A stretch of DNA of 12,581 bases, from contig CAMPGG010000075.1 in assembly GCA_946885335.1 (NCBI GenBank), forward strand, positions 1-12,581, read 5' to 3'. The position numbers and the translations under genes were made by a program. Numbering within the stretch: the stretch's first letter is position 1; every line of letters starts with the position of its first letter. The notes under the pieces were generated by a model that had not been told where the DNA came from, made no database searches, and worked only from the letters and a program-made list of their open reading frames with translations. The DNA is from an uncultured Chitinophagaceae bacterium (lineage in GTDB: Bacteria; Bacteroidota; Bacteroidia; Chitinophagales; Chitinophagaceae). Below are positions 1-6,895 of the stretch, piece after piece.

Positions 1-55
1 AAACTCAAAACTCAAAACTCAAAACTCAAAACTCAAAACTCAAAACTCAAAACTC
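1..55. repeat. 7-bp tandem repeat (AAACTCA), about 7.9 copies
   Basis: The unit AAACTCA is repeated seven times without error and followed by a partial eighth copy (AAACTC, 50-55). The array starts at the first base of the window, so it probably extends further left. It lies downstream of the DUF4834 gene, about 40 bp past its stop codon, and inside no visible reading frame. A 7-bp period is not a multiple of three, so copy-number change would shift frame if it were ever translated. Whether the copy number varies cannot be judged from one sequence. Confidence 0.95.
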
Positions 56-94
56 TAAATGGGCGGCAAAAATAGAAAAATAAAATGAAGTTCT

Positions 95-343
95 TTATTT
101 GATCTCCTCAAAATCAATATAATCTTCTGCGGGGGCCTTTTTGTTGTTAGAAGAAGATTGTTCTTGCGAGTATACAGAAGTCTGTCCCTGTTGTTGCTGG
201 CGCATTTGTTCATTCATTTGCTCCTGCATCTCCCTGAATCCTTTTTTTACCTGTTTTGTGGTGCGGTATATCGGGATAACCAAATGAAAAATCACCTTAT
301 ATGCCAGGTAAATCAGGAATGCTATTAAAATAATGCGTAACAT
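95..343 (-). CDS. DUF4834 family small membrane protein
   Basis: This is an 82-residue protein with one N-terminal hydrophobic segment (about residues 2-25, rich in I, L, F, V and Y). A basic stretch follows (about 27-36, RTTKQVKKGFR), then a Q/M-rich region (about 38-60) and an acidic C-terminus ending EEIK. This arrangement matches the small Bacteroidota family DUF4834 as I recall it; its function is unknown. The segment could be a membrane anchor with the polar tail in the cytoplasm, going by the positive-inside rule. The start is the only methionine before the membrane segment. The gene is divergent from rimP. A TAnnTTTG box lies only 4 bp before the start codon, so the transcript may have almost no leader. 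Confidence 0.8.
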   Translation of the reverse strand: MLRIILIAFLIYLAYKVIFHLVIPIYRTTKQVKKGFREMQEQMNEQMRQQQQGQTSVYSQEQSSSNNKKAPAEDYIDFEEIK

Positions 344-347
344 CTGC

Positions 348-355
348 CAAAGGTA
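348..355 (-). promoter_or_regulatory. possible -7 promoter element for the DUF4834 gene
   Basis: On the minus strand these bases read TACCTTTG, a perfect match to the Bacteroidota -7 consensus TAnnTTTG. There is no clear TTG at the usual -33 position. The box is only 4 bp upstream of the start codon, which would imply a leaderless or nearly leaderless mRNA. It may be a chance match. Confidence 0.3.
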
Positions 356-389
356 ATTAAAATGCTTTTTTTATGCTTAGCAGCACTTA

Positions 390-410
390 TTTGTTTTCGT
401 TAAAAACAAA
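390..410. repeat. AT-rich inverted repeat between the divergent genes
   Basis: TTTGTTTT and AAAACAAA form a perfect 8-bp inverted repeat around the 5-base spacer CGTTA. It lies between the DUF4834 and rimP starts, about 20 bp upstream of the predicted rimP -33 element. It could be a protein binding site or simply AT-rich sequence. No T-run follows on the plus strand, so it is not a typical terminator. Confidence 0.4.
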
Positions 411-429
411 AGGCTTTCCATTTTAAAAA

Positions 430-462
430 TTTGGAAATTACTAAGGCTTTACCTTACCTTTG
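430..462 (+). promoter_or_regulatory. Bacteroidota-type promoter for rimP-nusA-infB
   Basis: A TTTG at 430-433 (-33 element) and TACCTTTG at 455-462 (-7 element, consensus TAnnTTTG) are separated by 21 bp, close to the usual spacing for the primary sigma factor of this phylum. Transcription would begin near 466-470. That leaves a leader of about 55 nt that contains the hairpin at 481-508 before the rimP start at 524. Confidence 0.65.
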
Positions 463-480
463 TGCCGGAAAAAGAAGTAA

Positions 481-508
481 AGGAAGGGAACGATAACGTT
501 CCCTTCTT
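481..508 (+). promoter_or_regulatory. rimP leader hairpin, possible attenuator
   Basis: GAAGGGAACG (483-492) and CGTTCCCTTC (497-506) form a perfect 10-bp stem closed by the tetraloop ATAA. One G-U and one A-U pair extend the stem outward to 481/508. Immediately after it comes a T-rich stretch (504-514, mostly T with two C), so the element has the form of an intrinsic terminator. It lies after the predicted promoter and before rimP, and the upstream gene runs the other way, so it cannot be the terminator of a preceding plus-strand gene. Attenuation or mRNA stabilisation of the rimP-nusA-infB message is an inference. Confidence 0.6.
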
Positions 509-523
509 CTTTTATCAGCTCAA

Positions 524-982
524 ATGGAAAATCAAAAGATAGAAATAGAAAGCATTATAAATGAATTGCTGCAGGATGATCCTTCCAGTTTTTTGGTTGA
601 AGTAAAAATTACGGCAGGAAATAATATCAAAGTCTTTGTTGACAATGATAACGGCGCCAATATTGATAAACTGGTAAAATTAAACCGTAGCTTGTATAAA
701 AGAATTGAAGAGTCGGCTTTGTTCCCTAATGGAGATTTTGCGCTTGAAGTTTCATCACCCGGTCTCGATGAACCGCTCAAATTAACCAGGCAGTATATAA
801 AAAATATTGGCAGAGATGTTGAGGTAATTTTAAAGGATGGCCAAAAATTAGCGGGCAAGCTTCTTGGAGCTAATGACGAAGAAATAATTATAGAAGAATC
901 CAAAGGAAAGAAAAAAGAACCGCAGCAGCATAATATTACCATTGAAAATATTAAACACACAAAAATTCAAATAAAGATCTGA
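524..982 (+). CDS. rimP: ribosome maturation factor RimP
   Basis: RimP is a cytoplasmic factor that binds the 30S subunit and helps it mature, notably at the S12 assembly step. The 152-residue product has the family's usual length and two-domain layout. The N-terminal alpha/beta domain (about 1-85) ends in the diagnostic segment FALEVSSPGLDEPL at residues 72-85. A C-terminal SH3-like beta domain (about 88-152) begins around RQYIKNIGRDVEVILKDGQ. The start ATG at 524 gives a normal N-terminus, and no Shine-Dalgarno sequence precedes it. It is the first gene of the cluster with nusA and infB, the order seen in most bacteria; nusA starts 36 nt after its stop. Expression is probably driven by the promoter at 430-462 and may be affected by the leader hairpin. 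Confidence 0.93.
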   Translation: MENQKIEIESIINELLQDDPSSFLVEVKITAGNNIKVFVDNDNGANIDKLVKLNRSLYKRIEESALFPNGDFALEVSSPGLDEPLKLTRQYIKNIGRDVEVILKDGQKLAGKLLGANDEEIIIEESKGKKKEPQQHNITIENIKHTKIQIKI

Positions 983-1018
983 AGCAGTTAAAACCTGCTG
1001 AGGATGAAAAGATGCGTT

Positions 1019-2266
1019 ATGGCAAGTATCAATCTGATTGAAGCATTCCAGGAGTTTAAAGATGCTGAAAACATCGACAGGCCCACCATGATGAAAGTGG
1101 TGGAAGATGTATTTAAAACCCTGCTGCGCAAAAAATTTGGTAGCGATGAAAATTTCGACGTAATCGTAAACGCCGAAAAGGGTGACCTGGAGATCATCCG
1201 TCGCAGGATGATTGTAGAAGATGGCGAAGTGGAAGATCCATTGGCGCAGATCGCTTATTCCGATGCAATTAAAATTGAACCTGACTTTGAAGTAGGCGAA
1301 GAGCTATATGAAGAAATTGATCTGTACGATTTCGGTCGCCGGGCAATTCTTGCCGCTAAACAAACATTGGCCAGTCGTATTAGCGATCTGAAGAAAAATG
1401 TTTTAGCCAAAAAATATGGAGATCGTATTGGTGATATCATCAATGCTGAAGTTTACCAGGTATGGAAAAAAGAAATTCTTTTGCTGGATGAAGAAGGCAA
1501 TGAACTGATCATGCCTAAAAGCGAACAAATTCCGCAGGATTATTTTAAAAAAGGAGAAAGCATCCGTGCCGTTGTAAAAAAAGTTGATCTTAAAAATAAT
1601 TCGCCCGTCATCATACTTTCACGTACTTCGCCTGAATTCCTGGCTAAGTTGCTTGAAATTGAGGTGCCTGAAATTTTCGATGGCCTGATCGTCATTAAAA
1701 AGATCGTTCGGGATCCGGGAGAAAGAGCTAAAGTGGCTGTAGAATCCTATGATGATCGTATTGATCCCGTAGGCGCCTGTGTTGGTATGAAAGGTAGCCG
1801 TATTCATGGTATCGTCCGGGAGTTGAAAAACGAAAATATTGATGTTATTAACTGGACGGCTAATACGCAGTTATTGATCCAGCGTTCCTTAACACCGGCA
1901 CGTATATCATCAATGGATTTGGACAATGAAGCAAAACATGCAAATGTTTATTTAAAACCCGACCAGGTTTCACTGGCAATAGGCCGCAGGGGTGTGAATA
2001 TAAAGTTGGCCTGCGAATTGACAGGTTACGAGATCGATGTTTATCGGGATAATGAAGGTGAAGTTGAAGAATTTGATGTGGATCTGGAAGAATTCAGCGA
2101 TGAGATTGAAACCTGGGTGATTGATGAATTCAAAAAGATTGGTTGTGATACAGCACGCAGCGTATTAAACCTGACAACAGAAGAACTGGAAAGAAGAACA
2201 GACCTGGAGAAAGAAACGATAGACGAAGTCAGGAATGTACTGAAGGCAGAATTCGAAAAAGAATAA
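1019..2266 (+). CDS. nusA: transcription termination/antitermination protein NusA
   Basis: NusA binds RNA polymerase and nascent RNA and modulates pausing, intrinsic termination and antitermination. From ATG 1019 the product has 415 residues. The order is an N-terminal polymerase-binding domain (about 1-130), an S1 domain (about 138-203), KH1 (GMKG at 256-259) and KH2 (GRRG at 322-325, within the typical AIGRRGVNIKLA). An acidic linker and one helix-hairpin-helix-like segment follow (about 360-410, FKKIGCDTARSVLNLTTEEL), a shorter C-terminus than the two AR repeats of E. coli NusA. I chose 1019 because MASINLIEAFQEFK is the usual N-terminus in Bacteroidota. An in-frame ATG at 1004 would add only MKRCV. 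The gene sits between rimP and infB, and the infB start is 104 nt downstream. Confidence 0.95.
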   Translation: MASINLIEAFQEFKDAENIDRPTMMKVVEDVFKTLLRKKFGSDENFDVIVNAEKGDLEIIRRRMIVEDGEVEDPLAQIAYSDAIKIEPDFEVGEELYEEIDLYDFGRRAILAAKQTLASRISDLKKNVLAKKYGDRIGDIINAEVYQVWKKEILLLDEEGNELIMPKSEQIPQDYFKKGESIRAVVKKVDLKNNSPVIILSRTSPEFLAKLLEIEVPEIFDGLIVIKKIVRDPGERAKVAVESYDDRIDPVGACVGMKGSRIHGIVRELKNENIDVINWTANTQLLIQRSLTPARISSMDLDNEAKHANVYLKPDQVSLAIGRRGVNIKLACELTGYEIDVYRDNEGEVEEFDVDLEEFSDEIETWVIDEFKKIGCDTARSVLNLTTEELERRTDLEKETIDEVRNVLKAEFEKE

Positions 2267-2272
2267 AACAGT

Positions 2273-2301
2273 TACCCATCACCGTTAAAAGGAGATGGGT
2301 A
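2273..2301 (+). other. weak hairpin after nusA
   Basis: TACCCATC (2273-2280) pairs with GATGGGTA (2294-2301), a perfect 8-bp stem with a 13-base loop. The bases that follow are A-rich rather than T-rich, so it is not a convincing intrinsic terminator. It may be an mRNA processing or stability element between nusA and infB, or chance. Confidence 0.4.
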
Positions 2302-2328
2302 TTTCAATAAAAAAGAAAAACAATTAAA

Positions 2329-2365
2329 TCCCGGTAGCAGAACACGATATTTACCGGGGGAGAGG
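2329..2365 (+). promoter_or_regulatory. infB leader hairpin overlapping a purine-rich ribosome-binding-like site
   Basis: CCCGGTA (2330-2336) pairs with TACCGGG (2352-2358) in a perfect 7-bp stem with a 15-base loop; G-U pairs at 2329/2359 and 2337/2351 may add to it. The right arm runs into GGGGGAGAGG (2356-2365), which ends 5 nt before the infB ATG. That is the position of a Shine-Dalgarno sequence, which is uncommon in this phylum and absent before the other genes here. The stem would hide the first bases of the purine stretch. Translational control of infB is an inference. Confidence 0.5.
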
Positions 2366-2370
2366 CATAT

Positions 2371-5277
2371 ATGGCAGAAGTAACAACACCACGGTTAATG
2401 GCAGCTGTAAAGGAATTCAACGTAGGGAAGGATACCCTGGTTGATTTTCTCGTGGATAAAGGTTTCAGCACCGATGATCTGAAACCAACTTCCAAATTAA
2501 CCGAAGAAATGTATCGGGCTTTGCAACAGGAGTTCCAGGGCGATAAAGTTGCCAAAGAAAAGAGCGACCGGATCGATCTGCCTAAAGGTGCCGGCATGGA
2601 ACCAAGAAAGAAAAGAGATGAAGAAGAAATCCTTTTTAAGAAAGAAGAAAAGAAAACGGTAACACCTCCACCAGCAGAAGAAGTGCCAGCTCCGCCTGCG
2701 CCTCCAGCACCTGTTGTTGAAGAAGTAAAGCCTGCAGAAGAAGAAAAACCAGCACCCGTTGTTGAAGAAGAACCTGCTAGAGTTGAAGAAGAACCCAAAC
2801 CAGATGAAACTAAAGTAACCAGGATTGAAGCTCCGGGTATTGAAGGACCAAAGGTTTTTGATAAAATTGATCTGTCGGCTATTGATTCTTCAACCCGTCC
2901 TAAAAAAGTTATTAAGAAGAAAGATACCAAAGAAACAAAGCCAGCAAAAGAAGAGAGTCCTGTAATTGAAGAAAAGACTAAAACACCAGAGGTTCCTGAA
3001 AAGCAGGTTGATGAACCTGTAGTTGAAACAGATAAGCAGGAAGAAGATCTTCCTTTAACCATTACCAATATTAAAGCAGAGAAACTGGAAGGTCCTAAGA
3101 TTTTAGGTAAAATTAACCTGCCGGTTGATAATGATACAAGACCTAAAAAGGAAGAAAAGCGAAAACGCAAACGTATTCCTATTGAGAAAAAATCGCCTAA
3201 TGCTCCACGCCAGGGCACCGGCCAGGGTGCCGGTGGACAACGTGGTGGGGGCGGAGGAGCCCGTCCGGGCCAGGGTCAGCAAGGTGGAAGATCAGGCGGC
3301 GGCCAGGGACAGCAACGCCCGGGATTTGGTGGCAGAACGATTACCCGTCGGGATGATAAAGAAATAAATGAAAAGGAAATACAGGAAAAGATCCGCGAAA
3401 CACAGGCTAAATTAGCTGGTGCTGGTGGCCGCGGAAAGAGTCAGAAAGCTAAACATCGCCGTGCTAAACGTGAAGAGAATGCGGAAGCAATGGGCGAAAT
3501 GACAGAAGATAATAAGCTGCAGGTTACAGAATTTATCAGTGTAAGTGAATTGGCAAACCTGATAGATGTAAGTTTTGCAGAAGTTATCAGCAAGTGTATG
3601 AGCCTGGGTATCATGGTATCAATCAACCAACGCCTGGATGCGGAAGTCATTGAACTGGTAGCCGGTGAATTTGGTTACGATGTAGAGTTTATAGATGTTG
3701 AGAAACAAATGGAATTGGAGGAGGAAGAGGAGGATGATGAAGCTGAACTTCAACCTCGTTCCCCGATTGTCACAATCATGGGTCACGTGGATCATGGTAA
3801 AACTTCATTGCTTGACTATATCCGGAGTGCTAATGTGGTAGGTGGAGAAGCTGGTGGTATTACACAGCATATCGGGGCTTACCAGGTAACATTACCAAAT
3901 GAAAAGGTGATAACCTTCCTGGATACACCGGGTCACGAAGCGTTTACAGCTATGCGTGCCCGTGGTGCCAAGATCACGGATATTGCAGTGATCGTTATTG
4001 CAGCAGATGATGCCATCATGCCGCAAACAAAAGAAGCTATCAGCCACGCACAGGCAGCTGGTGTTCAAATGATCTTCGCAATTAATAAAATTGATAAGGA
4101 TGGTGCCAACCCGCAAAAGATCTATGAGCAGTTGGCCAATATGAATATATTGGTTGAATCATGGGGCGGTAAATTTCAAAGCCAGGAAATTTCTGCAAAA
4201 CAGGGTCTTAACATCGATCTTTTATTGGAAAAAATATTACTGGAAGCTGAAATTCTTGACCTGAAAGCCAACCCGGACAGGGAAGGATCGGGATCTGTAA
4301 TTGAAGCAACCCTGGATAAAGGTCGCGGTTATGTAGCCACCATACTTGTTCAGAATGGTACTTTGAAAATGGGTGATCTTGTTGTAAGCGGTCAATTTTA
4401 TGGTCGCGTAAAAGCAATGTTCAATGAAAGAGGTAAAAAAGTAGATGAAGCCAAACCTTCAGCCCCGGTTTTAATCCTTGGATTAAATGGTGCGCCACAG
4501 GCCGGTGAAAAATTCAAGGTTTACCAGGATGAATCAGAAGCAAAAAATATAGCCAACCGCCGGGCCCAGATTCAACGTGAACAGGGTATCCGGGCTAAAA
4601 AACATATTACACTTGATGAGATCGGTCGCCGACTGGCACTGGGTAACTTTAAGGAACTGAACATGATCATTAAAGGTGATGTGGACGGTTCAATTGAAGC
4701 ATTGAGCGATTCATTGCAAAAACTTTCAACGGAGGAGATAGCAGTAAGAGTTGTGCATAAAGCCGTTGGTGCTATTACTGAAAGCGATGTATTGCTTGCA
4801 ACCGCTTCAGATGCTATCATCGTTGGCTTTAACGTTCGTCCATCTGTGCAGGCTTCCAGGCTTGCAGATACCGAAGGTGTGGAGATCAAAACATACTCCA
4901 TCATTTATAATGTGATCGATGAAGTGAAGAGCGCCATGGAAGGTATGCTTGAACCTAAGATCCAGGAAAAGATCGTTGCAAATGTAGAAGTGCGGGATGT
5001 TTTCAAATTTGATAAAGCCACAGTGGCCGGTTGTTATGTGTTAGATGGCCGCATTAAGCGGGATAATAAAGTACGTTTGATTCGGGATGGTATCGTGGTT
5101 TATCCAACCGGAGAAGGAGTGAATGCAGAACTGGGATCTTTAAAACGTTTTAAAGACGATGTAAAAGAAGTGTTGAGTGGAATGGAATGCGGTATTACCA
5201 TTAAGAATTATGCTGATCTGAAAGTGGGTGATGTGATTGAAGCTTATGAAGTTGAAGAAGTGAAGCGTACATTATAA
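2371..5277 (+). CDS. infB: translation initiation factor IF-2
   Basis: IF2 is the GTPase that places fMet-tRNA in the ribosomal P site and promotes subunit joining. The 968-residue product starts with a small IF2_N-type domain (about 3-55). A long low-complexity region follows (about 56-380): Lys/Glu/Pro-rich, with two related copies of a GPKxxxKIxL...TRPKK motif (159-179 and 241-260) and a Gly/Gln/Arg-rich patch (about 280-325). A second IF2_N domain (about 385-440) and an acidic run (450-459) lead into the GTPase domain. All G motifs are intact: G1 GHVDHGKT 471-478, G2 region [10 protein letters not shown] 495-504, G3 DTPGH 518-522, G4 NKID 572-575, G5 SAK 608-610. The C-terminal half holds domain II (about 645-740), domain III (about 755-860) and the fMet-tRNA-binding domain IV (about 870-968). 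It is longer than E. coli IF2 (890) mainly because of the N-terminal insert. No rbfA or truB follows. Confidence 0.97.
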   Translation: MAEVTTPRLMAAVKEFNVGKDTLVDFLVDKGFSTDDLKPTSKLTEEMYRALQQEFQGDKVAKEKSDRIDLPKGAGMEPRKKRDEEEILFKKEEKKTVTPPPAEEVPAPPAPPAPVVEEVKPAEEEKPAPVVEEEPARVEEEPKPDETKVTRIEAPGIEGPKVFDKIDLSAIDSSTRPKKVIKKKDTKETKPAKEESPVIEEKTKTPEVPEKQVDEPVVETDKQEEDLPLTITNIKAEKLEGPKILGKINLPVDNDTRPKKEEKRKRKRIPIEKKSPNAPRQGTGQGAGGQRGGGGGARPGQGQQGGRSGGGQGQQRPGFGGRTITRRDDKEINEKEIQEKIRETQAKLAGAGGRGKSQKAKHRRAKREENAEAMGEMTEDNKLQVTEFISVSELANLIDVSFAEVISKCMSLGIMVSINQRLDAEVIELVAGEFGYDVEFIDVEKQMELEEEEEDDEAELQPRSPIVTIMGHVDHGKTSLLDYIRSANVVGGEAGGITQHIGAYQVTLPNEKVITFLDTPGHEAFTAMRARGAKITDIAVIVIAADDAIMPQTKEAISHAQAAGVQMIFAINKIDKDGANPQKIYEQLANMNILVESWGGKFQSQEISAKQGLNIDLLLEKILLEAEILDLKANPDREGSGSVIEATLDKGRGYVATILVQNGTLKMGDLVVSGQFYGRVKAMFNERGKKVDEAKPSAPVLILGLNGAPQAGEKFKVYQDESEAKNIANRRAQIQREQGIRAKKHITLDEIGRRLALGNFKELNMIIKGDVDGSIEALSDSLQKLSTEEIAVRVVHKAVGAITESDVLLATASDAIIVGFNVRPSVQASRLADTEGVEIKTYSIIYNVIDEVKSAMEGMLEPKIQEKIVANVEVRDVFKFDKATVAGCYVLDGRIKRDNKVRLIRDGIVVYPTGEGVNAELGSLKRFKDDVKEVLSGMECGITIKNYADLKVGDVIEAYEVEEVKRTL

Positions 5278-5348
5278 TTACCGGTTCATTGGTCAACAAA
5301 CTTTTGTTAATAACCCCCTTATCGCCTTCATAACATCAGGCAATCAGG

Positions 5349-5356
5349 TATTTTTG
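5349..5356 (+). promoter_or_regulatory. possible -7 promoter element before the peptidylprolyl isomerase gene
   Basis: TATTTTTG matches the Bacteroidota -7 consensus TAnnTTTG and lies 14 bp before the start codon. No TTG is found at a proper -33 distance. The gap after infB is 93 bp without a clear terminator, so the downstream gene could also be read through from infB. Confidence 0.25.
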
Positions 5357-5370
5357 AAGATAAGATTATT

Positions 5371-6735
5371 ATGAAGCAGGTTTTTTCTTTATTCGTTACG
5401 ATATGTTTGGCAATGGGTTCTTTTGCCCAGGTAAAAAAAGTGGTTGCAGATAAAATTGCAGCTGTTGTAGGTGATAGAATTATTCTCCAATCTGACATCA
5501 AAAATTCTATTGCAGATATCTCCCGCAGTGGACAGGCCATTCCCGCTAATGCAGAATGTCTTATCCTGGAACAGGCCCTGGTATCAAAAGTACTGATGTT
5601 GCAGGCGCAGAAGGATTCATTACCGGTTAGCGAAGAAGAAGTGGAAGCAGAATTAGACCAGCGTATCCGTTATTTTATTCAGCAATATGGTACGCAGGAT
5701 GTTTTAGAACAGGTGGCAGGTAAAACCGTTTACCAAATTAAAGATGATGCCAGGGAATCTGTAAGAGAAAGGAAACTGGCTGAAGCCATGCAGCAAAAGA
5801 TCGTAAGTAATGTACGCATCACACCTACTGAGGTTAAGGCGTTTTATGATAAAATTCCTAAAGACAGTCTTCCCTATTTTGAATCAGAAGTTGAAATAGG
5901 ACAAATCGTTTTATATCCAAAAGCAAATCGTGACCTGGAACTGTATGTGGTGGATGAATTGAATAATTACAAAAAACAGATCTCCAGCGGCGTAGCCACT
6001 TTTGACCAGTTAGCTAAAAGATATTCAGAAGATCCGGGAAGTAAAGACCGCGGTGGAATGTTCCAATTGAACAGGAATGATAAAGGTGTAGATCCTACCT
6101 TTCTTGTTGCCGCCTTTCGTTTAAAAGAAGGTGAAATGTCGCCGGTTATCAAATCAAAATTCGGTTATCACCTGATCCAGATGGTGCAACGCAGCGGGGA
6201 TGATGCCGTGGTTCGCCATATTTTACGTATTCCCCCGATTACAGAAGCAGAAACGAATGCTGTGATAAACAGGTTAGATACAATCCGGGCACAGTTGATA
6301 ACTAATTCTACCAGTTTCTCTGATGCAGCTACAAAATATACCGAGGATGAAAATGCGTCCTTTACCGGCCCTTACATTGTAGGTCCTGGCGGTTCAACTT
6401 TCCTTACCATCGATCAACTGGATCGGGAAGTAGTGAGTCAGCTTGATAAAATGAACCCTGGCGAATATTCTCAACCCATGGTATATACAGACGATCGGGG
6501 TAAAAAAGCCGTTCGTTTACTTTACTTCAAATCCCGTTCACAACCTCACCGCCTGAACCTGGAAGATGATTATAATAAAATTTCAGAAATGGCTATAGAG
6601 GAAAAAAAGATGTTTACCCTTGAGAAATGGTTAAATACCAGGATTCCTTCTTACTACATCATGCTTGATGAAGAGCATCAAACCTGCGAACAATTAACCC
6701 GTTGGGTAACACCTGCCAATGCATCGATCAACTAA
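5371..6735 (+). CDS. SurA-like periplasmic peptidylprolyl isomerase (parvulin type)
   Basis: The 454-residue product begins with a Sec signal peptide (basic MK, hydrophobic core about 4-15, likely cleavage after SFA near residue 19), so it is exported to the periplasm. A helical SurA_N-like chaperone region follows (about 25-165, VVADKIAAVVGDRIILQSDI). The first parvulin domain spans about 172-274 and carries the usual FxxLAKRYSEDPGSKDRGG (211-229) and FGYHLIQ (264-270). A second, degenerate parvulin-like domain lies at about 280-389 (VRHILRIPP; YTEDENAS in place of the conserved SxDxxS/GG pattern). A helical C-terminal tail follows. Proteins of this layout help fold and deliver outer-membrane beta-barrel proteins. 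The gene lies 93 bp after infB on the same strand. The second domain may be non-catalytic; equivalence to E. coli SurA is inferred from layout. Confidence 0.87.
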   Translation: MKQVFSLFVTICLAMGSFAQVKKVVADKIAAVVGDRIILQSDIKNSIADISRSGQAIPANAECLILEQALVSKVLMLQAQKDSLPVSEEEVEAELDQRIRYFIQQYGTQDVLEQVAGKTVYQIKDDARESVRERKLAEAMQQKIVSNVRITPTEVKAFYDKIPKDSLPYFESEVEIGQIVLYPKANRDLELYVVDELNNYKKQISSGVATFDQLAKRYSEDPGSKDRGGMFQLNRNDKGVDPTFLVAAFRLKEGEMSPVIKSKFGYHLIQMVQRSGDDAVVRHILRIPPITEAETNAVINRLDTIRAQLITNSTSFSDAATKYTEDENASFTGPYIVGPGGSTFLTIDQLDREVVSQLDKMNPGEYSQPMVYTDDRGKKAVRLLYFKSRSQPHRLNLEDDYNKISEMAIEEKKMFTLEKWLNTRIPSYYIMLDEEHQTCEQLTRWVTPANASIN

Positions 6736-6895
6736 CCTGTGTTTCTGATAGGCTTGCAATAATGGTTATTCCGTAATCGTTATAAATACCCAAAAACTTT
6801 ATATTCAGGCCCTCTATTCTGCGTTAATTTCATAACTGCAATTTTAATGGCCTATTAAATTTTTTGGTTGCCAAAATTAAAGTGCAGGTCCGCTT

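Noticed and set aside
532..960. A 142-codon minus-strand frame opposite rimP
   Set aside because: rimP is unmistakable in the other frame, and this translation is a Ser-rich shadow with no family features.
1004..1018. Upstream ATG for nusA adding MKRCV
   Set aside because: The family N-terminus begins at MASINLIEAFQEF (1019); the extra residues are not typical.
2295..2327. Tiny plus-strand frame MGISIKKKNN preceded by AAAAGGAG in the nusA-infB gap
   Set aside because: The Shine-Dalgarno-like bases abut the ATG with no spacing, and the ten-codon frame lies in A-rich filler and overlaps a hairpin arm. There is no support for translation.
2304..3218. A 304-codon open frame on the minus strand across the start of infB
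   Set aside because: It lies antisense to the charged, low-complexity N-terminus of IF2. The GAA/AAA-rich sense codons give Ser/Phe/Leu-rich antisense codons with few stops; the translation is a Ser/Gly/Thr-rich string with no recognisable domain.
6758..6770. AATAA/TTATT mini-hairpin after the isomerase gene
   Set aside because: A five-pair A/T stem with a three-base loop is expected by chance in AT-rich intergenic DNA.
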